Of a stretch of 64,000 bases of DNA, positions 52,427 through 61,664 are shown piece by piece. Source of the stretch: Ferdinandcohnia sp047238305 (lineage in GTDB: Bacteria > Bacillota > Bacilli > Bacillales > Bacillaceae_L); contig NZ_JBDFMO010000001.1 in assembly GCF_047238305.1 (NCBI RefSeq), forward strand, positions 4,526,001 to 4,590,000, given 5' to 3'. Below the pieces are notes generated by a model. That model did no database searches. It was not told the DNA's origin and saw nothing but the letters and a program-made list of their open reading frames with translations. Both the position numbers and the translations under genes were made by a program. Within the stretch, counting starts at the first letter, position 1, and every line of letters begins with the position of its first letter.

Positions 52427-55018
52427 TTAAATACTCTCCTGTTTCAATCCATCTATTATATTTTCTTTTTTAACTTTTTGGATGGAATACAGCATGGCTG
52501 CACCCACAATCACAAAAATAATGATAACAACAAATAAGATGCTCATCCAAGGAAGATTAAATCCATATTCAAAGGTATTTCGAAGTGACCAATAGATGAG
52601 ATACATGACCGCCAGGCTAATCGGAAGTCCATATAGTAAAGCCTTCACACCATAAAATATACTCTCATAATTGATCATTTTGTTGAAACCTTTTGGCGTC
52701 ATTCCCACTGAGCGCAGCATCGCAAATTCTCGTTTACGAAGTGAAATGCTAGTTGAGATGGTATTAAAGATATTTGCAATCGAAATTAATGAAATCAAGG
52801 CGATAAACCCATACGTAAAGATTGACATCATTACAACCATTTGCTCTTGTTCTTGTCTTCTTTGATAAACGTTATACACATGCGTACCGGAGTCAGTCAT
52901 TTTATCCAGTTTGTCTTGTGTCGCCATTGGATCTGAGCTATTCATGTATAATTCAGCCCGGATTTCAGTTTTTACCTTCTCATTATTTGATACAATTTTA
53001 GTTAGTACATCCTCTGAAACAATGATATCTAATCCACCTGGTCCACTCGTATTAACCCCCATTGGAAGCTGGTCGGTTAATGCAGCAATTTCTATTTTAT
53101 TTACGAATTGTTCTACTTCGCCTTCTTCATAGCTCATCTTATATAAATCAATCTGATTCCCTACGTTTGTCTGGATTGATTTAGTTTCAACAAATTTTCC
53201 CGTCTCTCCATCCTCGTAGGTAATGTTCTCGATAAGTATGGCGGCTGGTGTATCTGTATTTTCTAATTGCGTAGCATTCGATGTCACTTTTGCAGCGTAG
53301 TCCTTGAAACTTTCCTTATCTAAACCATATAACCTTACGTAATACTGAAATTTACCATCTTCTAGCAAAGACGGGTTGTTTTCTACGTGGTTTTGCAGTT
53401 CAATTGGAAGTTGGTCCTTCTCTATCCAAGCACTTAAATACGCTGTTTGAACAATAGTCGAGTCTGTTACATGATCAAGATTTGTAAACTGCACTAAATC
53501 ATCTTTGTCCATTTGATCATTTATCAGTTGAATATCAAAATTTATGTCCACTTGGGATAGTTCAAGGGACTTTTTGAGATTATCAGTAAAAAACGAAACG
53601 GTTAAAAAGAGAACAATACTTATCACTAGGGAGAAAACGGTTGCTTGATATCTCTTTTTATTTCTTTTCAAGTTCTTTAAACCAATTTCAGCTTCCATTC
53701 CAAACAGCTTGCGAACCATTTTTGACGTCTTTACTGTTTTTCCAGATAATTTGATATCCTGCGTTTGCCGGATGGCATCAATCGCCGATACCTTGGAGGC
53801 CCTCTTCGCGGGTATATAGGTTGAAATAAAAATCGTCACTATCGAAATGACACACGCCACTAACAGTGAGGCGGGTGTGACGATTAGCTTTAGTTTTTCA
53901 GAAACATTAAGCGCCCCTTCAAGATAAGAGTTAATAAATGAGAAGGTTACTCCTATTCCTGCTAGACCTGAAAGAATACCAATGGGAATACTAATTGCAC
54001 CAATCACTGCTCCTTCAAAAAAGACAGAATTCCGCTTTTGTTTTTTTGTTGCCCCTACACTTGATAGCATCCCTAAATGTCTAGAACGTTCAGACACACT
54101 AATTGCAAAAGCATTGTAAATTAACGCAACCGATCCAATAATAATCACTGTCATGATAATTCCAGCCAACGAAAATAATGTGAGGCGGAGGCTATCATTA
54201 TCTGTTACTCCATAAAAGCGTAATAAATCATCGTTATAAGAAACAAATTTGATCCCATTTTTTTTAGCCATTTCTTCTGAGTGTTTATACAATGAACCTT
54301 TCACTTTTTCTAACACAACCAGCGCATCTAATGTACGATTAGAGCTCATACTTTTTTCGTCCACATATTTAATCACCGTATACCCTGGGGACCAAGTTGG
54401 CTCCCAAGTTGGCCGTTTGATTGTCCCTACGATTGTAAATGTAGCATTAGTACCAATCTTAAGATTTTCCGTGGTCCCATTTTCATCTGATTGCAAGGAG
54501 TAACTCTGGTCGAGTGGCTTCTCTTCTCCAGCTAGCATCCTTTGACCGATATCCACTGTTAGTTTGTCGCCAATTTTATATGCCACTTTCGCGTTCTTTG
54601 CTATTTCTTCGGATATGACAATTTCATTATCAGAGAATGGTAGTCGTCCGTCTGCTAACTCTATTGGAAATTGCTTAAATCCAGCTGTGTTGTATTCTTT
54701 AAAAAACAAATAGGGTTTCCCTTTATTTTCTGACCCTTCAAGCTTGGCATAGCCAAGATCATTTGAGAGAATCAACTTTTTGGTTTGATCGTCATTTTCA
54801 ATTGCCTGTATTTGTTCTTCATTAACGGCATTATATTTAACATGCCATTCTCCATTTGTAGCAATATGATCTCGAATCATTAAGTTTAAAAACGAAACGC
54901 CGAGTGTGGCAACCGCTGATATCATGGCTACCGAGATAATTACACCAATGATTGTAACTAGCGTTCTTCGTTTATTTTCTTTCAAGTGGCGAATCGTCAA
55001 TTTGTTGATGATGTTCAT
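52427..55018 (-). CDS. ABC transporter permease with two FtsX/MacB units
   Basis: An 863-residue permease. A first membrane helix at about 20-42 leads into a large extracellular domain (about 43-275), then three helices (about 280-400, with the FtsX-type text ERSRHLGMLSSVGATKKQ), then a second helix, a second extracellular domain (about 485-725) and three more helices (RKREFAMLRSVGMTPKGF). This tandem layout is that of lipoprotein or antimicrobial-peptide-handling ABC permeases, rather than the ten-helix BceB type. Start overlaps the ATPase stop by four bases. Substrate unknown; the linked two-component system suggests a cell-envelope signal. Confidence 0.88.
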   Translation of the reverse strand: MNIINKLTIRHLKENKRRTLVTIIGVIISVAMISAVATLGVSFLNLMIRDHIATNGEWHVKYNAVNEEQIQAIENDDQTKKLILSNDLGYAKLEGSENKGKPYLFFKEYNTAGFKQFPIELADGRLPFSDNEIVISEEIAKNAKVAYKIGDKLTVDIGQRMLAGEEKPLDQSYSLQSDENGTTENLKIGTNATFTIVGTIKRPTWEPTWSPGYTVIKYVDEKSMSSNRTLDALVVLEKVKGSLYKHSEEMAKKNGIKFVSYNDDLLRFYGVTDNDSLRLTLFSLAGIIMTVIIIGSVALIYNAFAISVSERSRHLGMLSSVGATKKQKRNSVFFEGAVIGAISIPIGILSGLAGIGVTFSFINSYLEGALNVSEKLKLIVTPASLLVACVISIVTIFISTYIPAKRASKVSAIDAIRQTQDIKLSGKTVKTSKMVRKLFGMEAEIGLKNLKRNKKRYQATVFSLVISIVLFLTVSFFTDNLKKSLELSQVDINFDIQLINDQMDKDDLVQFTNLDHVTDSTIVQTAYLSAWIEKDQLPIELQNHVENNPSLLEDGKFQYYVRLYGLDKESFKDYAAKVTSNATQLENTDTPAAILIENITYEDGETGKFVETKSIQTNVGNQIDLYKMSYEEGEVEQFVNKIEIAALTDQLPMGVNTSGPGGLDIIVSEDVLTKIVSNNEKVKTEIRAELYMNSSDPMATQDKLDKMTDSGTHVYNVYQRRQEQEQMVVMMSIFTYGFIALISLISIANIFNTISTSISLRKREFAMLRSVGMTPKGFNKMINYESIFYGVKALLYGLPISLAVMYLIYWSLRNTFEYGFNLPWMSILFVVIIIFVIVGAAMLYSIQKVKKENIIDGLKQESI

Positions 55019-55698
55019 GGACGAATCACCTCATCATTTGCAATCCTCCCATCTTCAATGGAAATGACGCGGTCTGCTTGAAGGGCAATTCGCTCATCAT
55101 GGGTAATCACAAGTAGGGTTTGATTATATGTTTTATTAAACATTTTTAACAGTTCAATGATTTCTCCACTGTTCTTACTATCCAAGTTACCAGTCGGCTC
55201 ATCTGCTAGCATAATAGCTGGGTTACTTATCAAGGCACGACCAATCGAAACCCGCTGCTGCTGACCACCTGAGAGTTGATTTGGAAGATGGTTCAAGCGT
55301 TTCTCAAGACCAAGGATTTTCACGACATCTGCTAATTGCTTCGGATCAACCTTATGCTCATCCAACAGCATTGGTAAAGTGATGTTTTCTTCTACCGTTA
55401 AAATTGGAATTAAGTTATAAAACTGATAGATTAATCCGATTTGTCTTCTTCTAAAAATCGCCAATTGAGTTTCATTTAAATCATAAATATCGGTGTTATC
55501 AATGAGAACCTTTCCACTAGTCGGACGATCAACCCCACCGAGCAAATGTAAAAGTGTTGATTTTCCTGAACCCGATGGTCCGATGATAGCTACAAACTCT
55601 CCCTTTTTCACTGTAAATGACACATTATCAAGCGCCTTAACTGCTGTTTCACCTTTTCCGTATACCTTAGACAGATTTTCGATTTGTAAAATATTCAT
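55015..55698 (-). CDS. ABC transporter ATP-binding protein (MacB/LolD type)
   Basis: A 227-residue ATPase: Walker A GPSGSGKSTLLHLLGG at about 40-55, signature LSGGQQQRVSIGRAL and Walker B IMLADEPTGNLDSKNSGEI, typical of the MacB/LolD/BceA branch. It powers the permease encoded immediately downstream. ATG behind GGAGG. It follows the kinase gene by about 108 bp, so may have its own promoter responsive to the regulator. Confidence 0.93.
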   Translation of the reverse strand: MNILQIENLSKVYGKGETAVKALDNVSFTVKKGEFVAIIGPSGSGKSTLLHLLGGVDRPTSGKVLIDNTDIYDLNETQLAIFRRRQIGLIYQFYNLIPILTVEENITLPMLLDEHKVDPKQLADVVKILGLEKRLNHLPNQLSGGQQQRVSIGRALISNPAIMLADEPTGNLDSKNSGEIIELLKMFNKTYNQTLLVITHDERIALQADRVISIEDGRIANDEVIRP

Positions 55699-55806
55699 TC
55701 CAAAACCTCCATAATTTCAATTCCTGGGTTCAGTATATCTATCTAAGATGACTCTAAAGTGACTTCTAATGTGACAATTTATTCACTTTCTAAATAGTCG
55801 GACCAG

Positions 55807-56811
55807 CTAGATTACCTGTTTATAGAATTTTATAATAAAGGTTGTCCCTCTTCCCTCTGCACTTTTTACTTCGATATCCCCCTGCTGACTCTTAATAATG
55901 CTATATGCCATTGCAAGACCAATTCCTATACTATCCTCGCCGGCATTTTTCCCCTTGTAAAAACGTTTAAAAATATAGGGGAGATCTTCTTTAGCTATGC
56001 CTTTTCCATTATCTGAAATGATGATTTCGGTATATAAGGCATTTTCGGAGAATAGAATTGAGATGTTTCCACCCTCCTGTGTATGTTCGACACAGTTTTT
56101 CAAAATATTGATAAGTCCCTCCGCCGTCCAATTGAAATCCCCTATAATAGAAACCTCTTGATCTCCTTCAACAATTAGCGATTGCTGTTTTACATCCATT
56201 GGTACTAAAACCGGATGAACAGCACGTTCTACTAATTCAGAAACATACACCGTATCCTTTTTAAAAGGAACGGTCCCCGCATCAATTTTCGAGAGTTTTA
56301 ACAATGACGACACAAGCCATTCTATTCTTTCTAACTGAACGCGTATGTTATTGGTAAATTCGATTCGCTTTGCGGTATCAAGTTTTGCTTCACCCAATAA
56401 ATCAGCCATGACCATCATGGAAGTGAGTGGTGTTTTTAATTGATGGGAGATATCTGAAATCGCATTCGTTAATTTCAGTTTATCCTGTTGCAAAAGTGAA
56501 CTATGCTCTGAGAGTTTTAATGTCACTTTATAAATATCACTTTTTAATATACTTAGTTCACCCTCGTGGTTATCTCTAATGTCTAAACTATAATCACCAC
56601 TCGTTATCTTCCGTAAATAACCTGAAAGTTTTTCAATTTCACGGTATCTCCACTTCGTAAAGGCCAAACAGCACCCAATCAATAAGACAGATGTAATGAG
56701 TACAAGTAGCGCAACCTGCCCAGAGAATAGAAAATAAGCGATTAGGAGTGAAACGAATGAAATCGTTACTACCACAACTAACAAGAACTGTATTTCACGG
56801 TTACGGACCAT
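55807..56811 (-). CDS. sensor histidine kinase with minimal extracellular loop
   Basis: A 334-residue kinase. Two membrane helices (about 9-29 and 33-51) are separated by only about three residues (SGQ), the pattern of intramembrane-sensing kinases. A HAMP-like segment follows, then DISHQLKTPLTS with phospho-His123, the N box NILKNCVEHT and DNGKGIAKEDLPYIFKRFYKG. The ATG at 56811 begins one base after the regulator stop; an earlier ATG would overlap the regulator by 80 bases. It probably senses through the linked ABC transporter. Confidence 0.9.
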   Translation of the reverse strand: MVRNREIQFLLVVVVTISFVSLLIAYFLFSGQVALLVLITSVLLIGCCLAFTKWRYREIEKLSGYLRKITSGDYSLDIRDNHEGELSILKSDIYKVTLKLSEHSSLLQQDKLKLTNAISDISHQLKTPLTSMMVMADLLGEAKLDTAKRIEFTNNIRVQLERIEWLVSSLLKLSKIDAGTVPFKKDTVYVSELVERAVHPVLVPMDVKQQSLIVEGDQEVSIIGDFNWTAEGLINILKNCVEHTQEGGNISILFSENALYTEIIISDNGKGIAKEDLPYIFKRFYKGKNAGEDSIGIGLAMAYSIIKSQQGDIEVKSAEGRGTTFIIKFYKQVI

Positions 56812-56812
56812 A

Positions 56813-57502
56813 TCAGTCACCAACCTTATAGCCCATTCCGCGGACTGTCTTAATGATTTTTGGACTTTGTGGCTCATCTTCAAGTTTTTCACGCAATCTC
56901 TTGATATAGACAGTCAGTGTATTATCGTTCACAAAGTCCCCTGCTACATCCCAGATTCGATCTAACAACTGTGTTCTCGTAAGGACTTGACCAATATGAT
57001 TTGCGAATATCAAAAATAGACGGTACTCTAAAGCGGTTAGGAGTACCTCCTCTCTATTCTTATACACCTTTCCCTCCAAGGTGTTGATCCGGATATTCCC
57101 TATATCTATTATCGTTTTGGGCTGAGCTATTGTTTGCTTGTTATACCGACGAAGTACAGATTTAATACGGGAAAGAAGCTCACGAATGCGAAAAGGCTTG
57201 GTAATATAATCGTCCGCACCCAGATCCAGTCCCATTACCACATTCACTTCATCATCCAGTGCCGTTAAAAAAATAACCGGCTTATCCATTTGTTTTTTAA
57301 CTAGTTCACATAATTCATAGCCACTTCCGTCCGGCAAGGATAAATCAAAGAGACATAGGTCTATTCCATTTAATTTTTCGTTTATTATTTTTTTAGCATC
57401 CTCTGCATTATGGCAAATAACAGTCTCATACCCATCCTGCGTCAACGAATAATTCAATCCCGTTGCAATGGTCTTATCATCTTCAACAAGTAATATTTTC
57501 AT
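56813..57502 (-). CDS. OmpR-family response regulator
   Basis: A 229-residue regulator: receiver acidic pair LLVEDDK at 4-10, phospho-acceptor Asp53 (LFDLSLPDGSG), FLTALDD and YITKPFRIRELL, followed by a winged helix (LTALEYRLFLIFANHIGQVL and YIKRLREKLEDE then IKTVRGMGYKVGD). First gene of the two-component/ABC set. The ribosome site is weak and a dispersed palindrome lies 15 bases upstream of the ATG. Confidence 0.92.
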   Translation of the reverse strand: MKILLVEDDKTIATGLNYSLTQDGYETVICHNAEDAKKIINEKLNGIDLCLFDLSLPDGSGYELCELVKKQMDKPVIFLTALDDEVNVVMGLDLGADDYITKPFRIRELLSRIKSVLRRYNKQTIAQPKTIIDIGNIRINTLEGKVYKNREEVLLTALEYRLFLIFANHIGQVLTRTQLLDRIWDVAGDFVNDNTLTVYIKRLREKLEDEPQSPKIIKTVRGMGYKVGD

Positions 57503-57517
57503 AGTGACTCAGGCAAA

Positions 57518-57537
57518 GGGACAGATCCCTCGTCCCA
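57518..57537. repeat. dispersed GGGAC/GTCCC palindrome in the response-regulator leader
   Basis: GGGACAGATCCCTCGTCCC, a copy of the dispersed family just ahead of the start codon at 57502, where a stem could affect translation. Confidence 0.6.
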
Positions 57538-57633
57538 ACACCTCCCATTGTTTTTATTAAAAACTTCACTTGAATATTTTAACAAAAATAAAAGCCCCTG
57601 GATATGTGATTAGACATTTCCAGGGGCGTAAAT

Positions 57634-58926
57634 TTACAGATAGATAAAATAAGCAATAAACGTAACAAAGAGAACATACATAATCGGATGTACTTCTTTA
57701 TGTCTTCCCAAAGCAAGCATCGTAACAGGATACATGATGAATCCTAGGGCAATCCCTGTTGCGACACTAAATGTTAATGGCATCATAATAATCGTTGTAA
57801 ATGCCGGAATCGCAATATCGAGTTTCGTCCAATCGATATGTCGAACTTCTGCCACCATCATTGCACCTACGATAATGAGGGCTGGGGCTGTTATTTCAGA
57901 CGTAACAACTGATAGCAATGGCGAGAAAAAGAGAGCTAAAAAGAAAAAACCTGAGATGACAATCGACGAAAAACCAGTACGTGCACCTGCTGCAATACCA
58001 GCCGTTGATTCAATCAGGGATGCAGTCGGAGACGTCCCTAGAACAGAACCGATAACAGTAGCGGAAGCATCCGATAATAAGGCTGGTCCCGCGTTTGGAA
58101 TTTTATTATCCTTTAAAATTCCAGCCTGACTTGCAACTGCAATCAATGTACCTGCTGTATCAAAAAATCCAACAAATAAAAATGTAAAAATAACAATAAT
58201 TAAATCTGGTGTAAATACATTTGGAAGCTCAGAAAAAACAACACCAAATGTTGGTTCAAGACTTGGTATGTTACCAATGATAGCTGTCGGCTTATCGATG
58301 ATCCCGAAGAACATCCCTACAATTGAAGAAATAACCATTCCGTAGAAAATACCACCACGAATTCCTCTTACTAACATGATGGAGGTAATGATGAATCCGA
58401 ATAAAGCAAGCACAGTCGCTCCTGATGTAAAGTCTCCAAGTGATACAAATGTAGCTTCGTTCCCTACAATGATTTTTGCATTTTTTAATCCGATAAAAGC
58501 AACAAAGAAACCAATCCCACCCGCAATCGCATACTTCAAATCCTGTGGAATCACATTAATAATTTTTTCACGTACTTTTAACACACTTAAAATCACAAAT
58601 AAAATACCTGCGACAAATACGCCCGTTAATGCTGTCTGCCAAGGGATTCCCATCCCGATGACAACGGAATACGTAAAAAATGAATTAAGACCCATACTAG
58701 GAGCAATCCCAATTGGATAATTAGAAAGGATACCGATAAGCAATGAACCAAGAATAATGGTTATCGCGGTTGCGGTAAAGACGGCACCTTTGTCCATCCC
58801 TGATTCGCCTAGGACGATCGGATTGACCACAAGGATGTAAGCCATCGATAGAAATGTTGTGAGTCCACCAATAAATTCCTGTTTATATGTAGTTTGGCGT
58901 GTACTGAAATCAAAATAATTTTTCAT
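57634..58926 (-). CDS. NCS2-family purine permease (guanine/hypoxanthine type)
   Basis: A 430-residue permease with about twelve to fourteen membrane segments. GGLTTFLSMAYILVVNPIVL near the N-terminus and PSMGLNSFFTYSVV, GFFDTAGTLIAVASQAGIL and GTSPTASLIESTAGIAAGARTG are AzgA-like motifs, as in B. subtilis PbuG/PbuO. Imports hypoxanthine and guanine. A purine riboswitch and terminator precede it, so guanine in the cell should lower its expression. Confidence 0.93.
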   Translation of the reverse strand: MKNYFDFSTRQTTYKQEFIGGLTTFLSMAYILVVNPIVLGESGMDKGAVFTATAITIILGSLLIGILSNYPIGIAPSMGLNSFFTYSVVIGMGIPWQTALTGVFVAGILFVILSVLKVREKIINVIPQDLKYAIAGGIGFFVAFIGLKNAKIIVGNEATFVSLGDFTSGATVLALFGFIITSIMLVRGIRGGIFYGMVISSIVGMFFGIIDKPTAIIGNIPSLEPTFGVVFSELPNVFTPDLIIVIFTFLFVGFFDTAGTLIAVASQAGILKDNKIPNAGPALLSDASATVIGSVLGTSPTASLIESTAGIAAGARTGFSSIVISGFFFLALFFSPLLSVVTSEITAPALIIVGAMMVAEVRHIDWTKLDIAIPAFTTIIMMPLTFSVATGIALGFIMYPVTMLALGRHKEVHPIMYVLFVTFIAYFIYL

Positions 58927-58967
58927 ATTTCTATATTCCCCATTTTGATGTGAATTATTTTTAAAAA

Positions 58968-58999
58968 CAAAAAAACCTTGATAGAGTAACCTACCAAAG
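58968..58999 (-). terminator. riboswitch-controlled terminator of the purine permease
   Basis: On the minus strand CTTTGGTAGG and TCTATCAAGG form a ten-pair stem (three G-U) around TTAC, followed by TTTTTTTG. It lies between the aptamer and the permease start. Confidence 0.85.
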
Positions 59000-59049
59000 C
59001 ACGTACAAATGAATGAATGTCAAAAGGATATTTAAATATCCTTAACAAC

Positions 59050-59120
59050 CATTTGTAGTCAAGCTTTTTACGGTAGCTTGGTAGAAACAATCGGGCCATA
59101 TTCCCGAACATATACAAGTT
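59050..59120 (-). promoter_or_regulatory. purine riboswitch, guanine type
   Basis: On the minus strand AACTTGTA opens P1, then GGGAATATGGCCCGA, TCTACCAAGCTACCGTAAA and AGCTTGACTACAAATG close it. The base just before P1 closes is a C (GACTAC), the feature that selects guanine or hypoxanthine rather than adenine. The aptamer precedes a terminator and a purine permease. Confidence 0.93.
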
Positions 59121-59188
59121 ACTATATTAATATAATTAAGAAAGTTTAACAGTGATATTCTATTGCGTCAAGATTTTTTAAGTTGTTA

Positions 59189-59217
59189 TAGACATAATAG
59201 AACAGATTTGTTATAAT
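59189..59217 (+). promoter_or_regulatory. predicted sigma-A promoter of the GntR/DUF1648 operon
   Basis: TAGACA (59189-59194) and TATAAT (59212-59217) are exactly 17 bases apart, 30 bp before the GntR start codon. One mismatch at -35 and a perfect -10. Confidence 0.75.
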
Positions 59218-59233
59218 ATAAATAGAACAGATT
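59196..59233 (+). promoter_or_regulatory. two 13-bp direct repeats over the promoter, candidate GntR operator
   Basis: AATAGAACAGATT occurs exactly at 59196-59208 (in the -35/-10 spacer) and 59221-59233 (around the transcription start), 25 bp apart. Binding by the GntR protein would block its own promoter. Confidence 0.65.
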
Positions 59234-59246
59234 GGAGGGATCAAAA

Positions 59247-59639
59247 ATGATGATTCAAATTGAACCTGAATCCGAAATTCCCATTTACCAACAGATTACG
59301 AATCAAATCATCGAAGGTATTGCTAGAGGAGCAATTCAGCCAGGTGATTCCCTACCTTCCGTGAGAACTTTTGCTGCAGACCTTGGCATCAACATGCACA
59401 CAGTCAACAAAAGCTATCACCAGTTAGAGAAAAAGGGAATCATACGAATCATGCCCAAGTCTGGTGCAGTGATCTCTTCCCCTCAAGATTTTAATCAATC
59501 CACTCTTGAACGATTAAAAAGTGATTATAAATTACTCATCGCGGAATCACTTGTTGTCGGTATGTCTAATGAACAAATTCAAGAATTAGTTTCTTCAATT
59601 ATTCAAAGTTTTAAAAGCCCAATAAATAAGGAGGTTTAA
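59247..59639 (+). CDS. GntR-family regulator (YtrA subfamily)
   Basis: A 130-residue regulator: N-terminal winged helix (IPIYQQITNQIIEGIARGAI, then LPSVRTFAADLGINMHTVNK) and a short helical tail, the size of the YtrA subgroup which usually represses its own operon. ATG behind GGAGGG; a second ATG follows immediately. It overlaps no gene but the membrane-protein gene begins two bases after its stop. Confidence 0.9.
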   Translation: MMIQIEPESEIPIYQQITNQIIEGIARGAIQPGDSLPSVRTFAADLGINMHTVNKSYHQLEKKGIIRIMPKSGAVISSPQDFNQSTLERLKSDYKLLIAESLVVGMSNEQIQELVSSIIQSFKSPINKEV

Positions 59640-59641
59640 TT

Positions 59642-60733
59642 ATGACTTTAGCTATCTTTCTTGTGATCGCGGTCATTCTAGCCGGTATTCAAACCGCTGT
59701 TCCTTTTATTGTGAAGCGCACGGTTATCTTTGGGGTTACGGTGCCAGAAAAACATATCAAAGATGAAAAACTTTCCTCTTACAAAAAGAAATATGCCCTA
59801 TTGGTTTCCCTATTATCAATTATAGCTTTGGGAAGTTACGTAGCTTGGGTGCTTGGCAACAGTCCTTCTGAGGGACAAACGGTTCTGATCGGAACCATTA
59901 TTCAATTTGCGATAATCCTGTTCAGTTTTACTCTCTACTTTTATTTTCATGGGAAAACACTTCAGATAAAAAAGGAAATGAAATGGGGAGAAAATGCGAC
60001 ACAGGTAAAAATCGCAGACTTATCTGCTCGTGCTAAGGATGAAATGCTACCATGGTATATCTTTTTAGTACCGATGGTTATCACAGTGGGGTTGATTGGT
60101 TACACTATTGCGCAATACAATCTTCTTCCAGACCAGATTCCAACTCACTGGGGAACTAATGGGGAAGCAGATGCCTTTACTGAAAAAACACCAGTTTCAG
60201 CGATTTCATCGCTACTCATGCTGTTAGTGATGCAGGCTATGTTCTTAACGATTATTATAAGCACAAAAAAATCAGGCATTAAACTAAGTGCAAGCGCAAC
60301 TAATGCTTCACGAGTTAGACAACTCACGTTACGCAAATATACAAGCTGGCTCATGTTCCTAACAACTATTTTATTGACAGGAATGTTTAGCTTCTTTCAA
60401 TTAAGAACCATTCACCCTGATATCGTCGATGGCACAGTTGTAATGGCAGTTCCACTCATTTTTCTCATTGTGACTTTAGTCGCTACCATTGCTTTTGCGA
60501 TAAAAGTGGGGCGTTCAGATAAAATAAATATTGGTGAAACGAATGCAAGTATAAGAGATTATGATGACGATGCACATTGGGTCGGTGGGCTCTTTTATGT
60601 CAACAGACAGGATCCGTCCATCTTTGTTGAAAAACGCTTTGGCGTTGGGTGGACCATCAACTTCGGGAACCCAATCGGATATTTTATTATCTTAATCCCA
60701 CTTGCACTCATCATCCTGTTCAGTACTCTATAA
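59642..60733 (+). CDS. DUF1648-domain membrane protein
   Basis: A 363-residue protein with about eight membrane segments. The stretch NLLPDQIPTHWGTNGEADAF near residue 160 is the DUF1648 signature, and the C-terminal GGLFYVNRQDPSIFVEKRFGVGWTINFGNP is the DUF5808-like tail. Found next to YtrA-type GntR genes in many Bacillus genomes; function unknown, possibly envelope or toxin-immunity related (SdpI has a similar domain). ATG after AGGAGG. Confidence 0.82.
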   Translation: MTLAIFLVIAVILAGIQTAVPFIVKRTVIFGVTVPEKHIKDEKLSSYKKKYALLVSLLSIIALGSYVAWVLGNSPSEGQTVLIGTIIQFAIILFSFTLYFYFHGKTLQIKKEMKWGENATQVKIADLSARAKDEMLPWYIFLVPMVITVGLIGYTIAQYNLLPDQIPTHWGTNGEADAFTEKTPVSAISSLLMLLVMQAMFLTIIISTKKSGIKLSASATNASRVRQLTLRKYTSWLMFLTTILLTGMFSFFQLRTIHPDIVDGTVVMAVPLIFLIVTLVATIAFAIKVGRSDKINIGETNASIRDYDDDAHWVGGLFYVNRQDPSIFVEKRFGVGWTINFGNPIGYFIILIPLALIILFSTL

Positions 60734-60745
60734 AAAACGACAAGC
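60732..60745 (+). terminator. left arm of a bidirectional terminator split by an IS
   Basis: AAAAAACGACAAGC overlaps the stop of the DUF1648 gene. Its exact partner GCTTGTCGTTTTTT lies 1.3 kb away at 62040-62053, on the far side of the IS. Together they read as one terminator that the IS has split in its loop. Confidence 0.75.
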
Positions 60746-60787
60746 TTCGTGAACTGACCTAGTGATTTGAGACAACAGAAAAAACAC

Positions 60788-61664
60788 CTAAGCTACCTGT
60801 TTCCTATATTCAATTGGGGACAGGTAGTTTAATTTTGCCTGAAGTCGGATTTGATTGTAATAATAGATGAAATTCTCTACTTTTTCCACTACAATAGGAT
60901 TTGTAAGGTACTCTCGTGGCTGAGAGTAGAATTCTTCCGACTTTAATGTGGAATGGAAGGATTCAATGACGGCGTTATCCAAGCAGTTGCCTTTCCGAGA
61001 CATGCTTGTGATAATGCCTTTTTCTTTGGCTAAATTCTGAAATGCATAGGACGTATACTGTGCCCCTTGATCACTATGTAGTATTACTCCTTCTACGTTC
61101 TGATTTTTAACAGCGTCTCTTAAAGTGTCTAGTACAAGGGTTACATCTTGGTTCAAACTAATTCGGTAAGCAATTATCTCATTGTTGTAAAGGTCCATGA
61201 TGCTCGAAAGGTACATCATTGATTGTCCAAATGGAAGATATGTTATATCTGTCACCCATTTTTCATTCGGCTTAGATGCTTTAAAATCACGCTCCAAACG
61301 ATTAGGAACAACTATGTTGCTTTCACCTGCAAACTTTACTTTTCTCTTTGGTTTTACTCTACATTGGAGATTATATTTCTGCATTATTCTTTGTACAGTA
61401 TTTCGGTTAACTTTTACATTATAATCTTTTTTAAGCCAAGCTTTAACAGTTCGATATCTAACTCGAAACTTATGATTATTACAAATTTCTATGATTAAGA
61501 TCTAATTCTCTGATTTTACGGGCTCCTTGTTTTTTCCAGCGGTAATAGGTGGCACGTGGAACGCCTATATAATCACAAATGGTAGAAATGGTATATTTAC
61601 TTTTTAATTCCTCCACAAGTTCTAAAACAACCTCTGGTACCAACTCCTTTCGATCTCCTTGTAC
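60788..61664 (-). pseudogene. IS3-family transposase OrfB, frameshifted
   Basis: The DDE core is present (WVTDITYLPFG, LHSDQGAQYTS, NCLDNAVIESFHSTLKSE), in the frame that ends at 60788. The N-terminal part, entered at 61664 after the A AAA AAG slip site (61664-61670), reads to an HTH region (STICDYIGVPRATYYRWKKQ) and stops after RKIRELDLNHRNL. Removing one A in the TTAA run near 61495-61498 joins both parts, so a single-base insertion has broken the gene. Confidence 0.85.

Noticed and set aside
58923..59117. 64-codon minus-strand frame upstream of the purine permease
   Set aside because: It covers the purine riboswitch and terminator, which explain the sequence better than a protein.
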